DNA of 37,449 nt. Origin: Puniceicoccus vermicola. Its GTDB lineage: Bacteria > Verrucomicrobiota > Verrucomicrobiia > Opitutales > Puniceicoccaceae. The DNA lies in the NCBI RefSeq assembly GCF_014230055.1, contig NZ_JACHVA010000140.1, positions 1 to 37,449 on the forward strand, in the 5' to 3' direction. Position numbers and translations under genes: made by a program. This document shows positions 32,012 through 37,449 of the stretch, piece by piece. How positions within the stretch are numbered: the stretch's first letter is position 1; the number at the start of each line of letters is the position of its first letter. The notes under the pieces were generated by a model. It was not told where the DNA came from, did not search any database, and saw only the letters and a program-made list of their open reading frames with translations.

Positions 32012-34088
32012 ACTTTTTCCACTCCTGTCGTTCCTTATCGCTCTCGGGGCCCACGCCTGTGGTCCCTGGTTCGACGCTTGGCTACTCGACGAAGGAGAAG
32101 ACGCCTGGTCCACCGCGCCATCACTGATCTTCTCCATTGAGGCCGCCCCCATAATCGAGGAGACGCCTTCGCCGTTCTCGTTTGAGGCCATCGATCAGGA
32201 AACCGCCGAGCTCCTAGGTCTGAAACGCTACCTCGCCGAAATTGGGGCCTCCGCCGAAGACGAGGAAGAAGCCATCGCCGCCTACCAAATGGCCCGCCAG
32301 ATCGTTTCGGGCGATGACGAATTCGCCGAATCAGTCGACGGGGACGCGGAGCCTTTCAACGAGGTCACCGACCTCCTCCCTCCCGCCTTCGTTCAATATC
32401 TCCGGGGAGCCTACTACTGGCACCGTCGCCCCGCCCGCCTCGATCTTGCCCGCGCTGCGTGGGAATCTCTTCTTCAGGAGAAGCCCGCTGGCTATCGGGA
32501 ACGTCTGGTCTGGGCGCACTACATGCTCGGACGCAGCACCCAGGAATTCGACCCGGAGTACGCCCGATCCCATTTTCAAGAAACCCGACGGGCCGCCGCC
32601 AACGGCTTTCCGGATCCTCTCTGCCTCGCCGCCACCAGTTTCGGTTGGGAGGCCCGCACTTACTTCCTGGAAAAAGAATTCGACACCGCGCTCAAACTCT
32701 ACCTCCAGGGCAATGCGTCCGGCGTCGAAGATATCCCCTCCCTCGAGTGGAGCACCCGCCTCGCCTTCCAACAGAGTGACAAAACCCTTTCACGCCATGC
32801 CCGCGATCCGCAGATCCGTCGACTGATGAGTGCATGGATCGGCTCCTATCCGGCAGTCAGTGACCCGGATGATGCGATCCAAAACACCCGGCTTCGCTGG
32901 CTTGCCATCCTGCAAAATTTCGAGGACTCCGATCCACAATCGATTGTCCAGCTCGCTCTCATCGCCTATCAAGCCGGTGAATTGGAAGAGGCCCAGCAAT
33001 GGTGTGCCCTCAGCCCTCCCACGACTCTCGCTCACCAATGGCTCTCCGCGAAGCTCGCCTTGGCGCGAGGAAATTTTGACGAAGCCTCCCAGTATTACTC
33101 CGAGGCCATTCGAATTCTCCGGAACGAAGAATCCGACGATCTTCTTGTATTCATCATGGCCCCACAACCAGGCGCCCAAGATCCTTTTCTACTCAAAGGG
33201 GACCCCAAAAACCGAGTACCCGGTGAGTTGGGATTGATCCACCTCAAGCGTCGCGACTATCAGGAAGCGCTTCGGACCCTTCTCCCCTACTATTGGGAGG
33301 ACGCCGCCTTTCTCGCCGAACGCGTGCTCACCACGGACGAGCTTCTCGCGTGCGTTAACCTCTACTATCCGGCCACCGACATTTCCGAAGAAGACCTAGA
33401 TCACTCCGAATACACACCGCCCGAACGTCTGCGCTATCTGCTCGCCCGCCGATTGACCCGTGAAGGTCGCCTCTCAGAGGCTCTTCCCTATTTCCCCGAA
33501 ACCCGTTGGGGAATCTTCCGAGACGGTCAGGACAAACTGGAGGTGAAAAACTTGGCCCAGGGGATGGATCAACTGCAGAACCAGACCGAAAATCCGGAAA
33601 TTTCACCCCGCGCCCGCGCCGAAGCCTATTGGGCGCTCGCTCAACTGGTGCGGTTACGCGGCCTCGAACTCATGGGTACAGAACTCGACCCCGACTGGTT
33701 TGTCTATGAAGCCGATTATAAGCGTCCCGCCGCGAGCTCGCCCGAAAGAGGCATCACGTCTTCCCTACTGGGAGAGGTTTTTGCGGATCGGAGCGAAATC
33801 ATCGAAAATTCGGCCCCAAAACCGGACCAACGGTTTCACTATCGATACACCGCTGCGGACTACGGCTGGCAGGCGAGCCAACTCCTCCCCGACAATGATC
33901 CCCTCACCGCCCAGATTCTCTGGCAAAGCGGACGCTGGCTCATGAACCGCGATCCCGAGGCAGCCGACCGATTCTACAAAGCCCTCGTTCGCCGCAATCC
34001 CGAGATTCCCTTAGCCGTGGAAGCCGATGCCCTGCGCTGGTTTCCCAAAAATCTCCCAACCGACCCAATGTCGGATTCCGGCGAGTAG
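31995..34088 (+). CDS. Secreted TPR-type repeat protein paired with DUF3142
   Basis: 697 aa from the ATG at 31995 (MPPLPKLFPLLSFLIALGAH, then ACGPWFDAWLL); an earlier ATG at 31938 would lie before the signal peptide. The signal peptide ends near AHAC, so the Cys could be a lipoprotein site. 'ACGP-F' directly after the signal is a feature I recall from partners of DUF3142 proteins. The rest is helical with TPR-like pairs: VQYLRGAYYWHRRPARLDLA, RLVWAHYMLGRSTQEF, DTALKLYLQGNASG, ALIAYQAGELEEAQQWCALS, LALARGNFDEASQYYSEAIR, DPEAADRFYKALVRRNPE. It is probably a periplasmic or outer-membrane scaffold. It overlaps the end of the DUF3142 gene by 17 bases, out of frame. Only 19 bases separate its stop from the tRNA on the other strand. 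Confidence 0.8.
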   Translation: MPPLPKLFPLLSFLIALGAHACGPWFDAWLLDEGEDAWSTAPSLIFSIEAAPIIEETPSPFSFEAIDQETAELLGLKRYLAEIGASAEDEEEAIAAYQMARQIVSGDDEFAESVDGDAEPFNEVTDLLPPAFVQYLRGAYYWHRRPARLDLARAAWESLLQEKPAGYRERLVWAHYMLGRSTQEFDPEYARSHFQETRRAAANGFPDPLCLAATSFGWEARTYFLEKEFDTALKLYLQGNASGVEDIPSLEWSTRLAFQQSDKTLSRHARDPQIRRLMSAWIGSYPAVSDPDDAIQNTRLRWLAILQNFEDSDPQSIVQLALIAYQAGELEEAQQWCALSPPTTLAHQWLSAKLALARGNFDEASQYYSEAIRILRNEESDDLLVFIMAPQPGAQDPFLLKGDPKNRVPGELGLIHLKRRDYQEALRTLLPYYWEDAAFLAERVLTTDELLACVNLYYPATDISEEDLDHSEYTPPERLRYLLARRLTREGRLSEALPYFPETRWGIFRDGQDKLEVKNLAQGMDQLQNQTENPEISPRARAEAYWALAQLVRLRGLELMGTELDPDWFVYEADYKRPAASSPERGITSSLLGEVFADRSEIIENSAPKPDQRFHYRYTAADYGWQASQLLPDNDPLTAQILWQSGRWLMNRDPEAADRFYKALVRRNPEIPLAVEADALRWFPKNLPTDPMSDSGE

Positions 34089-34107
34089 CCGTAAAAAGAG
34101 AAAATTT

Positions 34108-34184
34108 TGGTCGGGCCGACTGGATTTGAACCAGCGACCCCTACACCCCCAGTGTAGTGCGCTACCAAACTGCGCCACGGCCCG
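34108..34184 (-). tRNA. tRNA-Pro (anticodon GGG)
   Basis: Reading the minus strand: acceptor CGGGCCG pairs with CGGCCCG; D arm GCGCAGTTTGGTAGCGC; anticodon stem CTACA/TGTAG with loop CTGGGGG, so the anticodon is GGG; T arm GCTGG-TTCAAAT-CCAGT; discriminator A and an encoded CCA end (34108-34110). All arms pair well, 77 bases in total. It reads CCC and CCU proline codons. It is convergent with the TPR-protein gene. Confidence 0.95.
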
Positions 34185-34259
34185 AGCCAAAGAGGAGAGA
34201 AAAGGGAAAGCCGGGAGGAAGATCAAACGAAAAAATCCGGGTTTTTCGGGTGGTGACTC

Positions 34260-34530
34260 GGGAGGCCCTGGGGCGGAAATGATCTCGTCCAATATCTCTG
34301 CAGCAACGGTGCTCGACTCCTGGGCCCGAGGCAACGCCCCGGGATTCCCACAACCCCGGAAAATCCAGAGTCCTGAAGGTGCGCAACTCCCTACAGTTCC
34401 CGAACTCCATTTCCGCGGCAACGGGTTACGCCCTTTCAGGGCTAAGGATGACGAGAATCCCGAAACCTAGGGCGCTGCCCTAGGCTCAAGAGTTCGTGCG
34501 CCTTTGGCGCGGAAGGGTTTAGGGAGTTCA
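34260..34530. repeat. Cluster of short palindromes (CCTAGGGC..GCCCTAGG type)
   Basis: Contains CCTAGGGCGCTGCCCTAGG (about 34467-34485, perfect 8-bp arms), CGCCCTTTCAGGGCT (about 34430-34444), GAGGCAACGCCCCGGG and GCGCCTTTGGCGC (about 34499-34511). These are the same two sequence types as at 7440-7580, in the opposite orientation. There is no gene between the tRNA and the hydrolase. Confidence 0.6.
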
Positions 34531-34599
34531 TGTGTCGAGGCGCGGCATCAAACGGCTGAGTTGGTGGCGTTTGGCGAGAGATTTCGGACGGACACTTGG

Positions 34600-34760
34600 G
34601 GGCTGCCGATCCAACGTGTCGGCAGCTCAAGCAGCCGGTCCTTGGGCAAGTAGCCGCTCAGCTTTAGCTGCGCGGTCCTGTGGTTGCGGAAGGTCTTTCT
34701 GAGGTGCCGTCCGGAACGAACGCCATGGGGGCAGCTGAAGCTGCGCCCCTACCTGGAGCT
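34600..34760 (-). repeat. Single REP/BIME-like unit, inverted orientation
   Basis: On the minus strand it carries GCAGCTAAAGCTGAGCGGCT, TTGCCCAAGGACCGGCTGCT and the opposed GTAGGGGCGCAGCTTCAGCT motif, so it is one partial unit of the family in the three arrays, facing the other way. It abuts the 3' end of the hydrolase gene. Confidence 0.8.
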
Positions 34761-34767
34761 ATCCCCG

Positions 34768-35508
34768 CTAAAAATTCCTGGTGATCCAGTCCGCTACGGC
34801 GGCCGTGGTCTGGGAGAGGTGCTCTGGCTCGTTCATCATGTGGTCGCCGCCTTCAATTTTGACGAGCTCGACGTCGTCTCCGCGGAGGGATTTGATTTCT
34901 TCGGAATCCTCTGGTTGGACCACGTCGTCGGCGGTGCCGTGGACGAGGAGCCAGGGGACGGAGATGGTCTCGGCCATGGGGGCTACGGTGACGATGGTCT
35001 CGCAGAGGTCCTTCATGTACGCCGAGGACAGGGGGCAGTCTTCGTCCTCCCACATGAATCCTTCATCCGGAGTTTCTTCGCCAAACTCGGTTTCGGCGAA
35101 CTTTTTGGTGTTCACCATTCCGGCCAGGGAGATGAGTCCGACGATGCGGGAATCCATGGCCGTCCGGAGGACCCCCACGGCCCCGCCCATGCTGTGCCCG
35201 ACGTAGATAATTTTCTTCCCTTTGCTGGCCGTATCGAGAACAGCGCCGAGGTCGGCCACCTCCTTGGAAATGGTGGCGTCGCGGAAATCACCCTCGGACT
35301 CCCCGTTTCCGGCAAAGGAAAAGCGCAGCGTGTCGAATCCGGCGATGTTAATCGCCTTGGCGGTCTCGGTCAGGATCGGCCGATCCTTGTTCGCCGTGAC
35401 CCCGTGGCCCATGACGACCAGGAATTCGCTCTTATGCTTTTCCGGGTTCCCGGCTTCGTAGGCGCAGTCGAGCTTCTCGCCCGAAGAGTTTTTGATTTCG
35501 AATTTCAT
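34768..35508 (-). CDS. Alpha/beta hydrolase (serine esterase/peptidase-like)
   Basis: 246 aa, one alpha/beta hydrolase domain. The triad is visible: nucleophile Ser106 in GHSMGG (104-109), Asp194 in HGTADDVV (190-197) and His223 in GGDHMM. The oxyanion-side motif is VVMGHGVTANKD (31-42) and FSFAGNGESEG (64-74) follows. The layout matches the small cytoplasmic hydrolases related to YdaU/serine aminopeptidase S33-like esterases; the substrate is unknown. It has no signal peptide. It is a single gene, with a REP-like unit directly at its 3' end. The ATG at 35508 is not preceded by a strong ribosome binding site. Confidence 0.9.
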   Translation of the reverse strand: MKFEIKNSSGEKLDCAYEAGNPEKHKSEFLVVMGHGVTANKDRPILTETAKAINIAGFDTLRFSFAGNGESEGDFRDATISKEVADLGAVLDTASKGKKIIYVGHSMGGAVGVLRTAMDSRIVGLISLAGMVNTKKFAETEFGEETPDEGFMWEDEDCPLSSAYMKDLCETIVTVAPMAETISVPWLLVHGTADDVVQPEDSEEIKSLRGDDVELVKIEGGDHMMNEPEHLSQTTAAVADWITRNF

Positions 35509-35735
35509 GAGTGTTTGGCTCGTTCGTTAAAAGTCATTTGGACGAGGTAGGAATTTTCGACCCCGCCCAGTCCCTGTTGAAACCGGAATTTTCCAGTTTT
35601 GGACGACTGACCTTATTCGGGTGAACTCGATTTCGCAAGAATTTCGGGAAATTTGCCGAGCAGGGGTCGATGTGTGATCGACACGGCGGGCATGGGGAGT
35701 CGCTCCTGTGATCGCAGGAAGGCGCGGCTGCATCG

Positions 35736-36491
35736 TGTAGGGGAGTCGCTTCAGCTGCCCCCATCGCGCCTGCTTCGCTCGGCACCTTGGGAGAACCTTT
35801 CGCAACCGCTGGACCGCGCAGCTAAAGCTGAGCGGCTACTTCCACAGGACCGTCTGCTTGAGCTGCCGACGCGTCTGAGCGGGCATCCCCACCGGACTCC
35901 CGAAATCTCGTCTATCAGTAGCAAAGCACTGAAAAAATGCCAATCGGCTGAAGTTGGGAGTCTGCATTTTGTAGGGGAGTCGCTTCAGCTGCCCCCAATC
36001 GCGCCTGCTCCGCTCGGCACCTTGGGAGAACCTTACGCAACCACAGGACCGCGCAGCTGAAGCTGAGCGGCTACTTGCCAGGACCGGCTGCTTAAGCTGC
36101 CGACGCGTCTGAGCGGGCATCCCTGCCGGACTGCTAGAACCTCGCCCATCAGTAGCAAAGCGCTGAAAAATGCCAATCGGCTGAAGTTAGGAGTCTGCAT
36201 CTTGTAGGGGAGTAGCTTCAGCTGCCCCCATCGCGCCTGCTACGCTCAGCACCTCGGTAGAGCCTTTCGCAACCGCTGGACCGCGCAGCTAAAGCTGAGC
36301 GGCTACTTGCCCAAGGACCGGCTGCTTGAGCTGCCGACGCGTCTGAGCGGACATCCCCACCGGACTGCTAGAACCTCGCCTATCAGTAGCAAAGCGCTGA
36401 AAAAATGCCAATTGGCTGAACTTAGGAGTCTGCGTCTTGTAGGGGAGTCGCTCCAGCTGCCCCCAATCGCGCCTGCTCCGCTCGGCACCAC
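35736..36491. repeat. REP/BIME-like array 3, interrupted by an insertion sequence
   Basis: GCAGCTAAAGCTGAGCGGCT-type motifs at 35818, 36053 and 36285 (periods 235 and 232), with the opposed GTAGGGGAGTCGCTTCAGCT motif at about 35737, 35971, 36206 and 36439. The last unit breaks off after CTCCGCTCGGCACCAC, where the IS begins. It has the same spacer words as array 2, so the arrays are copies of one family. Confidence 0.85.
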
Positions 36492-37449
36492 TGGTCTTCC
36501 CCCGAAAAAGTGGACAGTTTTCGGCTAGTTAAGTTGTGGTTGTAGATTGTAATATTGTTCAAGGTATCGTTGAGGCGAGATCATTCCTAAAGAGCTGTGT
36601 CTTCGCCGGCGATTGTAGAAGCATTCGATGTAGTCGAAGATGGCGCAGTGGGCTTGTTTTTTGTTATGGAAGCAACCGGAGTCGGGAAGCATCTCGGTTT
36701 TAAAGGAGGCGAAACAGCTCTCGGCGAAGGCGTTGTCGTAGCAGTATCCCTTGGCGCTCATGCTTTGTTTCCATTTTCCCAGAGCGGTTCGAAGGGGCCC
36801 GCTGGTATACTGGCAACCTCTATCGGAGTGGAAGATCGCAGTGGGATGGATCGGTAGTCTCAGACGGGCTTGGTCGATTGCCCGGACAGTTTGTTCGGCC
36901 GAGAGAGAGCAGGAGAGATTCCATCCAAGGATGAGACGGGAGAACAGGTCCATGACAACCGACAGATACATCCAACCCTCTTCGGTGGGGATATAGGTAA
37001 TGTCGGCAACGAGTTGCTCACCGGGCTTGGTGGGCGCAGGCTCCTTTTTCAAAAGGTTAGGAGAAGGAGAAGCCTTCGAATCGGTTTTCGTTGTCTTTGG
37101 TCGCCAAGGCCTACGGAGCTTCCCTCGTAAGCCCTCTTTTCGCATCAGGCGCGCTACCCGGTTCTCGCCACAGGGCAAGCCGCGCTCGGCAAGTTCCGGG
37201 GTGATTCTCGGACTGCCGTAGCAGCGCATGTGACGGTCGGCATGAATCGTTTTTATTTCGGCGACTATGCGCTGGTTCTCGACAGCCCGAGGCCCAGGAG
37301 CAACTTTCCGGGTATCCCAGGCGTAAAATCCGCTCCGGGACAGTCCCAGAGCCCCACAAAGCTCGCATACTGAGTAGTCTTTCCGCATTGCCTCGATCAT
37401 CGCATACCCAGATGCGGGTCCTCTGCCAGTATGCTCGCGGCTTTTTTTA
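36492..37449 (-). mobile_element. IS3-family insertion sequence, cut by the window edge
   Basis: The left boundary is inferred from the break of the REP-like unit at 36491 and a TG-starting end TGGTCTTCCCCCGAAAAAGT, then GGACAG, at 36492. The other end is outside the window. It differs from the IS3-type element at 5215-6514 in both ends and protein. Confidence 0.75.
36525..37449 (-). CDS. IS3-family transposase OrfB (rve/DDE), 5' end outside the window
   Basis: An intact OrfB: a helix-turn-helix-like start (LCGALGLSRSGFYAW), the HTH_21 region (RCYGSPRITPELAERGL, RVARLMRKEGLRGK) and the DDE domain with Asp in VADITYIPTEEGW, Asp in FHSDRGCQYTS and Glu in NAFAESCFASFKTE, ending RRRRHSSLGMISPQRYLEQY. 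From its first ATG at 37400 it has 291 aa. The frame stays open to the window edge (KKSREHTGRGPASGYAM), where seven A followed by G (37442-37448 on the plus strand) form a typical IS3 -1 frameshift site, so the full transposase is probably an OrfAB fusion. Unlike the other two transposase copies, no damage is seen, so this element may be active. Confidence 0.9.
   Translation of the reverse strand, partial: KKSREHTGRGPASGYAMIEAMRKDYSVCELCGALGLSRSGFYAWDTRKVAPGPRAVENQRIVAEIKTIHADRHMRCYGSPRITPELAERGLPCGENRVARLMRKEGLRGKLRRPWRPKTTKTDSKASPSPNLLKKEPAPTKPGEQLVADITYIPTEEGWMYLSVVMDLFSRLILGWNLSCSLSAEQTVRAIDQARLRLPIHPTAIFHSDRGCQYTSGPLRTALGKWKQSMSAKGYCYDNAFAESCFASFKTEMLPDSGCFHNKKQAHCAIFDYIECFYNRRRRHSSLGMISPQRYLEQYYNLQPQLN

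Overview
This is a bacterial accessory/chromosomal mosaic with moderately high G+C content. The best guess for the host is a member of the Verrucomicrobiota (Opitutae-like). This is inferred, not proven, from the mix of a pseudopilin-like 'GGHIAFLDGH' protein, a GT4/GH130 glycan pair, a DUF3142 + TPR secreted pair, weak Shine-Dalgarno sequences at most genes, and very dense intergenic palindromic repeats. A tRNA-Pro(GGG) with an encoded CCA confirms chromosomal sequence.

Layout. 1-6.5 kb: two copies of one IS3-family element. The left copy is cut by the window edge and lacks its 3' end. The right copy (5215-6514) has both ends but a 59-bp frameshifting deletion in the transposase. Between them, on the minus strand, are a GT4 glycosyltransferase with a C-terminal helical-toroid-like domain followed by a GH130 phosphorylase/glycosidase, and a 44-aa basic protein. 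6.8-12.1 kb: a small membrane protein, a scar joining two broken genes (an HNH-type fragment and an Mpv17/PMP22-like fragment), a Fic AMP-transferase behind two perfect inverted repeats, a conserved acidic protein and a pseudopilin-like membrane protein. 12.1-21.6 kb: a defence island. It starts with an HNH/HsdS chimeric remnant, then a translationally coupled trio (OLD-type ATPase/TOPRIM nuclease, a 57-aa unknown protein, an HNH nuclease joined by ATGA overlaps). Next comes an operon with a palindromic operator: RHH-like small protein, C5-cytosine methyltransferase, McrB-like AAA+ protein and DUF2357/PD-(D/E)XK nuclease, with a convergent Vsr gene overlapping its end.

22.1-25.6 kb: a Phd/PIN toxin-antitoxin pair bracketed by ~134-bp direct repeats, then a coupled pair of uncharacterised genes bracketed by identical 65-bp direct repeats. 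26-29 kb and 34.6-36.5 kb: arrays of ~232-bp units made of opposed REP-like palindromes, separating ordinary housekeeping-type genes (secreted cyclophilin, DUF432 + MscS channel, DUF3142 + TPR protein, tRNA-Pro, alpha/beta hydrolase). The right edge holds an IS3-family element inserted in the last repeat array.

How the genes work together. The methyltransferase, McrB-like protein, DUF2357 nuclease and Vsr resemble a LlaJI-type methylation-linked restriction system with mismatch repair of deaminated m5C. The OLD-57aa-HNH trio is the strongest candidate for an undescribed defence cassette, and the repeat-bracketed 314/412-aa pair is the second. These functional statements are inferences from domain recognition by eye; no database search was run.
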